A stretch of 9,215 nucleotides of DNA from RYN-431 sp036388295 (GCA_036388295.1 DASVSC010000033.1:1-9215); one strand, 5' to 3'. Shown: positions 1 through 6,074, numbered from the stretch's first letter. Numbers and translations: made by a program. Notes: generated from the letters alone by a model not told the origin.

Positions 1-531
1 GTCAAAATCATACGCCGCCATCAGGTACGGCACGGGGATGGGCTCGCCGTGGACGAGCGCCTTCTCGTCCAGAGCGACGCCGAGAAAGACTTCGCTGGTC
101 TGGCGTTCGTCGCGCTCGGGGTAGATGTAGCCGGTGTAGCCGCCGCTGATGATGAGCGGCTTGATCGTCCAGTCGAAGCCGACAGCGGGGCGGATTTCCT
201 GGAAATCACTGACAGGATCGGCGTCGGCGATATTAACGAACACGCTCACGTACGGGTGCGGCAGCTTGCCGAGATCGAATGACAATTTGCCGTCGATTTG
301 AAGGTTCAGGCTGTCCTCGTGCGCCGGCACTTCGAATATTTCGACGCCGCGGAACACGTAGTCGGTGAAGTACGACAGGCCGAGCCCCAGGTGCAGCGCG
401 CCTTCGTTGGTGCCCGTGTCGCCACTGGGCAATTCCGGCGGGGCGTATACGCTTTCGGGCGTCGCTTGGGCGGCGGCGAAGGGGGCCAAAGCCAGCACGG
501 CGGCGATAACGCCGATAACGCGACGGGTCAT
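1..531 (-). CDS. Exported outer-membrane protein, TorF/Gcw_chp-like putative porin (partial, N-terminal 177 residues)
   Basis: The minus-strand frame is open from an ATG at 531 to the window edge, so the C-terminus is missing. An in-frame stop at 565-567 just upstream fixes the N-terminal end. The start MTRRVIGVIAAVLALAPFAA is a clear signal peptide, with cleavage probably near AAA-QA (about residue 21). The mature part has alternating amphipathic segments: LHLGLGLSYFTDYVFRGVEI near residues 48-67, then PYVSVFVNIAD and LIISGGYTGYIYPERDE. The 'SYFTDYVFRGV' opening is what I remember from the TIGR02001/PF09694 family (Gcw_chp, 'TorF family putative porin'), which are short outer-membrane beta-barrels of uncertain substrate. 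Export and a beta-rich fold are well supported; the family name rests on motif memory only. No strong Shine-Dalgarno precedes the start. It is divergent from the ECF sigma gene. Confidence 0.7.
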   Translation of the reverse strand, partial: MTRRVIGVIAAVLALAPFAAAQATPESVYAPPELPSGDTGTNEGALHLGLGLSYFTDYVFRGVEIFEVPAHEDSLNLQIDGKLSFDLGKLPHPYVSVFVNIADADPVSDFQEIRPAVGFDWTIKPLIISGGYTGYIYPERDERQTSEVFLGVALDEKALVHGEPIPVPYLMAAYDFD

Positions 532-596
532 GCCCGAGAAAATAACCGTGGGGACGGCGAAGGGCTAGCGGGCAGAATGAGGCGGGAGGAACGCGT

Positions 597-612
597 GACC
601 CGCATGACCGAG
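597..612 (+). repeat. 16-bp direct repeat, copy 1
   Basis: GACCCGCATGACCGAG occurs here and again, identically, at 689-704, 92 bp downstream. This copy lies in the 152-bp divergent intergenic region (532-683); the second covers codons 2-7 of the ECF sigma gene as annotated. In copy 1 the repeat also looks like a start (GTG ACC CGC ATG ACC GAG) but that frame stops at 640-642. Apart from the repeat the intergenic region holds only a weak AT-rich stretch (TAAAAT at 651-656, without a convincing -35). Confidence 0.85.
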
Positions 613-683
613 ACGGTTATTGCCGGCCCTAAAGATTGGTGAACGTCGGGTAAAATAATCTGGCCCGCCCGAGCGTTAGACGA

Positions 684-1325
684 ATGACGACCCGCATGAC
701 CGAGCCGCCGATGACGATCGCCCCCGCCGCTCCGGTCTTGGCCGACGCCGAGTCGGACGTGGAATTGCTGCGAAAAGTGCAGGCGGGCGACACGCGGGCG
801 GCGGAAACGCTGGTGACACGCTACCACCGCCCGCTCATGGGCTACCTGCGCCGCGTGGGCGGGCAGGCGGCGGTGGCGGAGGAACTGCACCAGCAGACGT
901 GGCTGAGCGTGCTGCAGCACGCCGACCGCTTCAGCGTGACGGCCGGTGGGTCGTTCAAGGCGTGGCTGTTCCGCATCGCCACGAACAAGGCCAACGACTT
1001 GTGGCGTCGCCGCCGGTCCGAACCGGCCGGCGACGGCGCGTTGGCCGGCGCGACCGCGCCACCGGCGGGCGGCAGTTTGCGGCTGGAAGCACTCGAAGCA
1101 TCCGAGCGCCTTCGCGACGCCATCGCCCGGCTGCCCGAGGCGCAGCGGCAGGTGCTGGTGCTGCGGTACTACGGCGGGCTGAAGTTCACCGAAATTGCCG
1201 AATCGCTCGGCTGCCCACTCAACACAGCGCTCGGCCGCATGCACAAGGCGCTGATCCGCTTGCGGGCGATGCTGGACGATTCGAAAGAAAACGCGGGCGA
1301 AAGCGACGCGCTCCGGAAGGGCTAG
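684..1325 (+). CDS. ECF-family RNA polymerase sigma factor
   Basis: A 213-residue sigma70 of the extracytoplasmic-function type. Region 2 covers about residues 26-110: ELLRKVQAGDTRAAETLVTRY, then LMGYLRRVGG, the AEELHQQTWLSVLQHADRF stretch, and FKAWLFRIATNKANDLWRRR. An Ala/Gly/Pro-rich linker (about 111-138) follows. Region 4 covers about 140-195, with LPEAQRQVLVLRYYGGLKFTEIAESLGCPLNTALGRMHKAL containing the -35-recognising HTH. It directs RNA polymerase to a small regulon; the target promoter is not evident here. The start is uncertain: ATG 684, 696 and 711 are in frame, none has a good Shine-Dalgarno, and the 16-bp direct repeat overlaps this region. The next gene starts 15 nt after the stop and encodes a membrane protein fitting an anti-sigma factor, the usual ECF arrangement. 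Confidence 0.93.
   Translation: MTTRMTEPPMTIAPAAPVLADAESDVELLRKVQAGDTRAAETLVTRYHRPLMGYLRRVGGQAAVAEELHQQTWLSVLQHADRFSVTAGGSFKAWLFRIATNKANDLWRRRRSEPAGDGALAGATAPPAGGSLRLEALEASERLRDAIARLPEAQRQVLVLRYYGGLKFTEIAESLGCPLNTALGRMHKALIRLRAMLDDSKENAGESDALRKG
689..704 (+). repeat. 16-bp direct repeat, copy 2 (inside the sigma gene start)
   Basis: Identical to 597-612. It contains the in-frame ATG at 696 of the sigma gene, so it may mark a duplicated translation-start region or a protein-binding site. Confidence 0.85.
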
Positions 1326-1340
1326 TTTCTACCAAACACC

Positions 1341-1919
1341 ATGACGCCGCTCCCTGACAACCTCACCGAAGACGACCTGACGCTGCTGCACCTGGCGGGC
1401 GAACTGCCAAACGACGTCGACCGCGGCGTCGCCCAACGACTGTCCGACGACCCGCTCGCGTCGCGCGCGCTGCGCGACGCCTGGACCGACTTGCACCCCC
1501 TGTTGGCCGTCGAAGCCGCGGCGTCGGCGCGCACAGTAGGGCCGGCCGGCGTGGCGGCGCGGGCGGTGGTCGCGGCGATGCGGGAGATCGAGCCACCGCG
1601 CGTCGACGTCCCGCGCCGTCGTCTCCGAGGGCCGCCCGGCTGGGCGGTCTATCCCGCCGCCGCCGCCGCCGCCATTGTTCTGGGCATGACCGGCTGGTGG
1701 TACCACGTCCACGACGAGCAAGTCGTGAAAAACAATCGCCCGACCTGGGAACCGGCCCCGGCCCTGCTCGTTTTGCGGGGCGGGCCGGATCAGAACCCGA
1801 GTCGGACGACGGACGACGACCTTGAGGACCAGTTCGAAACCATGATCGTGCCGGAGCGCGGCGTCGGTTTCGAGCGGCAGTTGGCGGCGATCGAATACTT
1901 GAAGGAGGCCGTGCAATGA
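1341..1919 (+). CDS. Single-pass membrane protein, probable anti-sigma factor
   Basis: 192 residues. The N-terminal part (1-100) is soluble, acidic and helical, opening with LTEDDLTLLHLAGELPNDVD and RLSDDPLASRALRDAW, a pattern like the cytoplasmic helices of planctomycete anti-sigma/zinc-finger-like proteins. However, no HxxxCxxC zinc motif and no cysteine is present. Basic residues (PRRRLRG, 91-97) precede one hydrophobic segment at about 101-121 (WAVYPAAAAAAIVLGMTGWW), predicting N-in/C-out topology. The C-terminal ~70 residues would be extracytoplasmic. Position directly after the sigma gene (15-nt gap) and ATGA overlap with the next gene suggest one operon and a role in holding the sigma factor at the membrane. 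There is no Shine-Dalgarno before the ATG, so translation may be coupled to the sigma gene. The function is inferred from architecture and context, not a recognised domain. Confidence 0.75.
   Translation: MTPLPDNLTEDDLTLLHLAGELPNDVDRGVAQRLSDDPLASRALRDAWTDLHPLLAVEAAASARTVGPAGVAARAVVAAMREIEPPRVDVPRRRLRGPPGWAVYPAAAAAAIVLGMTGWWYHVHDEQVVKNNRPTWEPAPALLVLRGGPDQNPSRTTDDDLEDQFETMIVPERGVGFERQLAAIEYLKEAVQ
1902..1908 (+). promoter_or_regulatory. Strong Shine-Dalgarno for the coiled-coil gene
   Basis: AAGGAGG lies inside the end of the probable anti-sigma gene, 7 nt before the ATG at 1916. It supports that start, and the ATGA overlap (1916-1919), as a real translation junction. Confidence 0.8.
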
Positions 1920-2659
1920 CGTCCCTATTCCTGCGACGGCCGTCGTCGAAGCGTCAAAGGGTATTCGGTGTAGCCGTCGCCATGGCCGTCGCGGCGGGCG
2001 CGCCGGGCGTCGCCGTCGCGCAGTCGCCCGACAGCGCGCCCGCGACCCAGCCGGCGTCCGGCCCGGCCACCGCGCCGGCGTTCCGCCCCTGGCCGATGGG
2101 CGGCAACCGGCTGCTGCGCCTGCGCGACCTCAGCGGCCTGGTTGGGCTTGAACGGCCCGACGACCGTACGGGACCGGCCGACGCAGAGGAATGGGACGAA
2201 ATCAGTCAGTTCGCCGCCCGCAACTTCCCCAATCGTTGGAAGGCCTTTGAGAACGTGCGGGCCCAACGCGGGGCCAACAGCGAAGTAATCGACCGGCTGC
2301 GCAGCCGCATTACGGCGCGGTACCGCCTGTTGATGCGCGTGCAGCGCGAGATGAACGTGCTGTACGACGTGGCCCTGGAGCAGGCGCGCGTCGAGGACGA
2401 CGCCTGGGCCGCAATTGTGGCCGCTCGACAGCAGCCTGCTAACGCGGAGCTGCGCCAGGCCATGCGCGAGAAGGTCGGCACGCTGGTGAAAAACCTGCTG
2501 CGCGAACGCCAGGACCGCCTCGAAGCCCTTCGCCAAACCGTAAAGGCCGAGCAGGACCGCCTCGACCGCGATCGTGACGATGTGGAACGGCTGATCGACC
2601 GCCAGATCGAACGCCTGACGGGCGACGCACCGTACGACCCCGGCTTTCCCGGCCGTTAG
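1916..2659 (+). CDS. Exported alpha-helical coiled-coil protein, third gene of the ECF cluster
   Basis: 247 residues, family not recognised. A basic n-region (RRPSSKRQR) and hydrophobic core (FGVAVAMAVAAGAPGVAVA) form a signal peptide with likely cleavage after AVA (residue 35). A Pro/Ala/Thr-rich linker (36-56) follows. Residues ~88-236 are almost wholly helix-forming and highly charged; the last helix (about 183-235, including LLRERQDRLEALRQTVKAEQ) is a strong coiled-coil candidate. The mature protein contains no cysteine and no histidine, and I see no LTxxQ motif. That argues against a CpxP/Spy or CnrX-type metal sensor despite similar gene order. It probably acts outside the cytoplasmic membrane, either modulating the membrane anti-sigma protein or as a structural envelope protein. 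The start is set by the AAGGAGG at 1902-1908. Confidence 0.75.
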   Translation: MTSLFLRRPSSKRQRVFGVAVAMAVAAGAPGVAVAQSPDSAPATQPASGPATAPAFRPWPMGGNRLLRLRDLSGLVGLERPDDRTGPADAEEWDEISQFAARNFPNRWKAFENVRAQRGANSEVIDRLRSRITARYRLLMRVQREMNVLYDVALEQARVEDDAWAAIVAARQQPANAELRQAMREKVGTLVKNLLRERQDRLEALRQTVKAEQDRLDRDRDDVERLIDRQIERLTGDAPYDPGFPGR

Positions 2660-2692
2660 ACCAAGCGTTTCCTCAACCCGCATTTCGGCACG

Positions 2693-2713
2693 GCCCGTTT
2701 CAGCGGGCTTGTT
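2693..2713 (+). terminator. Weak hairpin after the coiled-coil gene
   Basis: GCCCG (2693-2697) pairs with CGGGC (2704-2708), then TTGTT follows. A 5-bp stem is marginal. It may act as a first terminator for the sigma cluster before the stronger one at 2737. Confidence 0.3.
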
Positions 2714-2736
2714 CTGATCGCGTCGCAAAAGCAGAC

Positions 2737-2774
2737 GGGCCCGCCGAAGCGGGCCCTGTCGTTGCTCTATTTAT
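2737..2774. terminator. Bidirectional intrinsic terminator between convergent genes
   Basis: GGGCCCGC (2737-2744) pairs perfectly with GCGGGCCC (2749-2756) around a 4-nt loop. Allowing a bulged T2757, GAC/GTC adds three more pairs (2734-2736 with 2758-2760). On the plus strand the T-rich stretch GTTGCTCTATTTATT follows. On the minus strand the loop becomes a C(UUCG)G tetraloop and the hairpin is followed by GTCTGCTTTT. It sits midway between the stops of the coiled-coil gene (2659, plus) and the response regulator (2788, minus), so it can serve both. Confidence 0.85.
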
Positions 2775-2787
2775 TCAGTTTGACCGA

Positions 2788-3378
2788 TCAGTACGTCACG
2801 TGCGTGGCGTCTTCGATCGTTTGAATCACCTGGCGGACGTTGAACGGCTTTTTCAGGTACCCGTCGAAGCCGCTGCCGATCAATGCTTTCAGTTCCACCT
2901 CGCTCATCCGGCCGCTCATGGCAATGACTTTGGTCAGTTGCAGGTCCGGATTGCTGCGAACGGCCTTGGCCACTTCGCGGCCGTCAATGTCTTTAAGGTG
3001 CATGTCCAGCAGGATCACGTGCGGCCGACTCTTTTCGGCCGTGATGCCCGCCATAAAGCCGCTTTTGGCGACTTCGACTTCGTATTTGGCTTCGCCTTCG
3101 AGGATGCGTTCCAGCACTTCCACGATGTCGGCCTCGTCGTCGACGATCATGACGCGGGTCGCCCCGGTCATCAGGCCATTGAGCGGCATGCCGTGGTGCT
3201 TCATGAACTTGATCAGCTGGCTCAGCGGAATTCGCCGGTCTTTGCTGCCGGGGATGCGGTAACCGGTGAGGGTGCCCGAGTCGAACCATTTGCTGACCGT
3301 ACGCGGGGCGACGTTGCAAATCTTGGCGACTTCGCCGGTGGTAAGCACGTCTTTGAGTTTAGAAGCGGACATTTGCAT
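2788..3378 (-). CDS. Response regulator: N-terminal excisionase/MerR-like HTH fused to a C-terminal receiver domain
   Basis: 196 residues from the ATG at 3378, chosen because GGGAG (3389-3385, minus strand) lies 6 nt upstream; the frame stays open to 3474 but that extension is Arg/Ala-rich and looks non-coding. Residues ~10-60 are a small winged HTH of the excisionase/BldC type (VLTTGEVAKICNVAPRTVSK, then WFDSGTLTGYRIPGSKDRRI). Residues ~75-190 are a CheY-like receiver: acidic pair D80/D81 in MIVDDEAD, phospho-acceptor D125 in VILLDMHLKD, Ser155 in IAMSGR, and Lys177 in YLKKPF. All phosphotransfer residues are present. The order HTH-receiver is the reverse of OmpR/NarL regulators. No histidine kinase is adjacent, so its partner must be encoded elsewhere. 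It probably regulates DNA targets on phosphorylation; the regulon is unknown. Confidence 0.9.
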   Translation of the reverse strand: MQMSASKLKDVLTTGEVAKICNVAPRTVSKWFDSGTLTGYRIPGSKDRRIPLSQLIKFMKHHGMPLNGLMTGATRVMIVDDEADIVEVLERILEGEAKYEVEVAKSGFMAGITAEKSRPHVILLDMHLKDIDGREVAKAVRSNPDLQLTKVIAMSGRMSEVELKALIGSGFDGYLKKPFNVRQVIQTIEDATHVTY

Positions 3379-3571
3379 CGGTGTCTCCCGCCGTCGGGCA
3401 GTTGCCGCCGGCATTGAGCATATCGACCGTTCAGCGTCGTGCTTTAGATCGGCACTTCCGATTGCGCGACTCATCCCGGTGATATGGCTGGCCGGGGCGT
3501 TTATACCGGACGTAAGGCTCGACAGGGTGCCGGCAGCGACGCCTGCAGGTAATGACGCCGCTTGCCATACC

Positions 3572-3587
3572 GCGTGTCACAACACGC
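3572..3587. repeat. Short inverted repeat, possible operator
   Basis: GCGTGT (3572-3577) and ACACGC (3582-3587) flank CACA. It has no U-tract, and lies about 36 bp upstream of the -35 of the protease promoter. It could be a binding site for a dimeric regulator, possibly the divergent response regulator, but this is inference. Confidence 0.3.
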
Positions 3588-3622
3588 CGGCTCCGGACGA
3601 TGCCGTTATAAAAAATTATTCA

Positions 3623-3651
3623 TTGACGGGTCATAATTCCGTTGCGACAAT
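3623..3651 (+). promoter_or_regulatory. Sigma70-like promoter of the protease gene
   Basis: TTGACG (3623-3628, 5 of 6 to consensus) and GACAAT (3646-3651, 4 of 6) are separated by exactly 17 bp. An AT-rich stretch (TATAAAAAATTATT, 3607-3620) just upstream could act as an UP element. Transcription would start near 3658, giving a leader of about 47 nt to the ATG at 3705. Confidence 0.6.
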
Positions 3652-3694
3652 TGTGGTTAAGCGGCCCAGCCCGGGGAGCGACGGTACTTTTATT

Positions 3695-3700
3695 GGAGGG
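3695..3700 (+). promoter_or_regulatory. Shine-Dalgarno of the protease gene
   Basis: GGAGGG ends 4 nt before ATG 3705. It decides this start over the in-frame ATG at 3642, which overlaps the promoter -10 region and lacks a ribosome-binding site. Confidence 0.8.
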
Positions 3701-3704
3701 TTTT

Positions 3705-6053
3705 ATGGCATCGAAGCAGCGGAAAAATCGGATCGTGGCGGCTGTGGCCGAAGCGATGGAAACACGGCGGCTTTTCTCGGGCGTGTTCGAGATGGGCGGA
3801 CGATTGGCGTTCTCCGCCGGCGGGCACGGCGTGTCGACGGACATGGATGACATCGCGCGCCACTTCAAGAAGCGCGACACGGTCTCCACCTCCGTCGCCG
3901 CTCCGGCCGAGGAGAGTGACGCGGCTTTCTGGTCGGACGTGCGTCCGTACAGCGATCCGAACAATCCTCACATCATCGGCATCGACAAGGACGGGTTGGT
4001 CGTGGTCAGGCAGGACGACACTCGGCCGGGCACGCTCCCGGAACCGCCGAGCGATTACGCATTTCAGTCGGTCCTTCGGCCGTATACGGATCCTAGCAAT
4101 CCTCACATCACCGGCATCGATGAGGACGGGCTGGTCGTAACGAAGTCGATTGACACTGATGGTCCAGTACTCCCCCCGCCGCGAATCCTCTACAACGCGT
4201 CTGATGTCGGCCTACGGCCATCGGCCTCGCTAATGACTGATTCAAAGTCGCAGCTAAGTGCTTGGATCAATGCAAACCCGGCCCGAACCGACGAGCACGG
4301 ACTGCGTGTCGTTAAGTCACTCCCGCCAGACCTTGCCAAGATAATCCGTCCAATAGCCGAGCGCCCCAGTGTCGATAATAACGGCATGAAGGACACACCG
4401 GAGATCTACTGGGCCAGTGACGATGAGCAAGTCTTGCCGGAAAGCGGACTTCAACCGGCTGGTATCGGCTACGGGTTGAACATCGTCCTAAATAAGAGCG
4501 GCGCGCTCTCCTCGAACAGCGCCGCCTCGACTGCTTTCGATCGTGCAGTTTCATACGTCGAAAGCTTGTTCGACAATCCAGTCACAATCTATATTGACGC
4601 CGACTATAGTGGCTTTAATGATCCGGGCATTATTGGTGGTGCTACCCCGATCGTACGTACGGGCATTAGCTACTCAAGCCTGCGTACGGCTCTAACCAAC
4701 GGCAACGCAAATTCGATTGTCGATCAACTCCCCACGTCCCAACCTGAGTACTCCTTCAATAGCCAGACTACATTCGAGGCTGGAAGTTACTCATTAACTA
4801 ATGCGAATTCGATTGCGCTGGGATTGGGAAGGCAAGAGATCGCTTCTGAGTACGGTGGTGTGCGCAAAGACGCAAAGATCTCGTTCAACAACGAGCAATT
4901 ATTCGATTTCGACCCTTCAAATGGTGTCAACACTAACAGCTACGACTTTTACTCGACGGCAGTTCATGAGTTGATGCACGCTCTTGGGATGCGGACGGCA
5001 GTCAACACAGTCGACCAAAACCTTTACGCCGGCACCACCTCTGGGACGATCAGTCCATACCCGCTCGATTTGTTCCGACTCAAGCCCGACTCCGACCGCA
5101 GCACAAGCTTCACGACATCACCTCGGATTTTGGCGACCGGAAAGACGGCTGGTTCGAATACCGGATACGCCTACCCAGTCACATTTGATGGGACATACAA
5201 CCCATCGGGCATCACCTTCGGCAAGACGCTTTCGACTGGCGATATTCCTATGTCCACTGGATTCCTCACGGGCGATGGCAGGCAGGCGAGCCATTGGAAA
5301 GATGACGACTTGATCAATCGCGAGATCGGAATTATGGATCCGACCGCCAATCTAGGGGATATGGGCAGCACGCGTCGCGTGGATCAAAGTACACTCGCCT
5401 TGATCGGCTGGGATCCGTCCGGCGTCAGCTCAATTCTGAGCAACGGCGGCACGTTGGACATCATCGGCACGAGCGGCAGCAACAACATTGCGGGTGCCGT
5501 TTCAACCAACACCAGCGGTGACATCGCTTTCTCTGCGACGGTTAGAGCCGGTTCGGTTACAGCCTACGGCTACTTCGACAACAGTGACATCAATGGCGTC
5601 TTCTACGACGCGCGGGGCGGGAACGACACAATCGTTGGCTCGACGCGTAATGAGCTGATTTACGGTGGCGACGGTGACGACAATGTCGACGCCAATGCCG
5701 GTGCCGACACCGTCTACGGCGGCATCGGCAACGATTTCCTCAGCGGCTCCAGCCAGAGCGACAGGATCTTTGGTGAGGACGGCGAAGACAGCCTCGGCGG
5801 CGGCAACGGCAATGACAGCCTGTACGGAGGCAATGCCATCGATCTCCTCGAAGGCGGTGCCGACAACGACTCCATTCGGGGTGATTCCGGTGTCGATCGA
5901 ATGTTCGGCAACGCCGGTGACGACACCTTTGACGCCCAAGATTCGGTCGCGGACGGCGTCATCAACGGCGGCACCGAGAATGACGGGGCGTACATGGACG
6001 ACGAGGACGATCAGCCGGGCGTTATCACGTTCAGTGTCGGTCGAATATTCTGA
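3705..6053 (+). CDS. Secreted metalloprotease with LEPR-XLL-like N-terminus and C-terminal RTX repeats
   Basis: 782 residues, no cysteine. The N-terminus, VAEAMETRRLFSG (residues ~13-25), fits the LEPR-XLL motif of planctomycete surface/secreted proteins. Residues ~74-209 hold three related ~45-residue units. The catalytic domain (~253-571) opens with GYGLNIVLNKSG and has HELMHALGM (H421, E422, H425, G428). The metzincin third ligand is not at the usual spacing (T431); a His in QASHWKDDD (H530) followed by a Met-turn-like IGIMDP (M544) and ALIGWDP is the likely replacement, as in leishmanolysin (M8). The layout (DLFRLKP, GDGRQASHW, IMDPTANLG) matches what I recall of the NF038122 metalloprotease family. 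Residues ~638-755 carry RTX-type nonapeptides (GGNDTIVGS, GGDGDDNVD, GGIGNDFLS), predicted to bind calcium. Probably extracellular; substrate unknown. The stretch ~4140-5400 is notably GC-poor. Confidence 0.85.
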   Translation: MASKQRKNRIVAAVAEAMETRRLFSGVFEMGGRLAFSAGGHGVSTDMDDIARHFKKRDTVSTSVAAPAEESDAAFWSDVRPYSDPNNPHIIGIDKDGLVVVRQDDTRPGTLPEPPSDYAFQSVLRPYTDPSNPHITGIDEDGLVVTKSIDTDGPVLPPPRILYNASDVGLRPSASLMTDSKSQLSAWINANPARTDEHGLRVVKSLPPDLAKIIRPIAERPSVDNNGMKDTPEIYWASDDEQVLPESGLQPAGIGYGLNIVLNKSGALSSNSAASTAFDRAVSYVESLFDNPVTIYIDADYSGFNDPGIIGGATPIVRTGISYSSLRTALTNGNANSIVDQLPTSQPEYSFNSQTTFEAGSYSLTNANSIALGLGRQEIASEYGGVRKDAKISFNNEQLFDFDPSNGVNTNSYDFYSTAVHELMHALGMRTAVNTVDQNLYAGTTSGTISPYPLDLFRLKPDSDRSTSFTTSPRILATGKTAGSNTGYAYPVTFDGTYNPSGITFGKTLSTGDIPMSTGFLTGDGRQASHWKDDDLINREIGIMDPTANLGDMGSTRRVDQSTLALIGWDPSGVSSILSNGGTLDIIGTSGSNNIAGAVSTNTSGDIAFSATVRAGSVTAYGYFDNSDINGVFYDARGGNDTIVGSTRNELIYGGDGDDNVDANAGADTVYGGIGNDFLSGSSQSDRIFGEDGEDSLGGGNGNDSLYGGNAIDLLEGGADNDSIRGDSGVDRMFGNAGDDTFDAQDSVADGVINGGTENDGAYMDDEDDQPGVITFSVGRIF
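3924..4331 (+). repeat. Three tandem ~45-residue protein repeats in the protease
   Basis: Unit 1 (residues 74-118) and unit 2 (119-163) share RPYxDPxNPHIxGIDxDGLVV in register, with their RP at residues 80 and 125. Unit 3 (165-209) is diverged: its RP is at residue 171 and TDEHGLRVVKS aligns with the DEDGLVVTKS of unit 2 after an insertion of about 11 residues. At DNA level units 1 and 2 share AATCCTCACATCA but differ at many third positions, so the duplication is not recent. Confidence 0.85.
5616..5970 (+). other. RTX (hemolysin-type calcium-binding) repeat region of the protease
   Basis: Coding for about residues 638-755. GG-x-G-x-D-type nonapeptides recur at roughly 9-residue spacing: GGNDTIV, GGDGDDN, AGADTVYGGIGNDFL, GEDGEDSLGGGNGNDSLYGG, GGADNDSIRGDSG, GNAGDDTFDA. 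Such repeats form a calcium-stabilised parallel beta-roll after secretion. The Gly/Asp codon bias makes spurious long frames on both strands here. Confidence 0.85.
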
Positions 6054-6074
6054 TCGTTCCTGTGATTGATTTAA

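Larger units (their letters stand above)
3379..3704. other. Divergent intergenic region between response regulator and protease
   Basis: 326 bp with no convincing gene. It holds the response regulator's Shine-Dalgarno (3385-3389), a TATAAA on the minus strand (3505-3500) with no good -35 partner, a perfect 6-bp inverted repeat GCGTGT-CACA-ACACGC at 3572-3587, an A/T-rich block at 3607-3620, a plus-strand promoter (3623-3651) and the protease ribosome-binding site (3695-3700). Confidence 0.6.

Noticed and set aside
49..642. Plus-strand frames at 49-282 and 298-642
   Set aside because: The minus strand encodes a continuous signal-peptide protein with outer-membrane motifs over 1-531, so these are antisense shadows.
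528..1244. Minus-strand frame opposite the sigma gene, and similar ones at 1329-1916 and 1925-2728
   Set aside because: Each lies against a well-supported plus-strand gene and has shadow-type composition with no recognisable domain or ribosome-binding site.
1916..2659. CnrX/CpxP-type metal sensor identity for the coiled-coil protein
   Set aside because: The mature protein has no His or Cys and no LTxxQ motif; only gene order and helical content agree.
3379..3474. N-terminal extension of the response regulator to an ATG at 3474
   Set aside because: ATG 3378 has GGGAG at proper spacing and precedes the HTH directly; the extra 32 residues are Ala/Arg-rich with no Shine-Dalgarno.
3642..3704. 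Earlier in-frame ATG (3642) for the protease
   Set aside because: It falls in the promoter spacer, upstream of the predicted transcription start, and the ATG at 3705 has GGAGGG and begins right before the LEPR-XLL-like motif.
5616..5970. Periodic sequence considered as a CRISPR or DNA tandem repeat
   Set aside because: The periodicity is about 27 nt with poor base identity and clear protein-level GGxGxD conservation, so it is an RTX coding repeat.
5665..6069. Thr/Ser/Ala-rich plus-strand frame across the RTX region
   Set aside because: It is the frame-shifted reading of Gly/Asp-rich repeats; the repeat pattern is coherent only in the protease frame.
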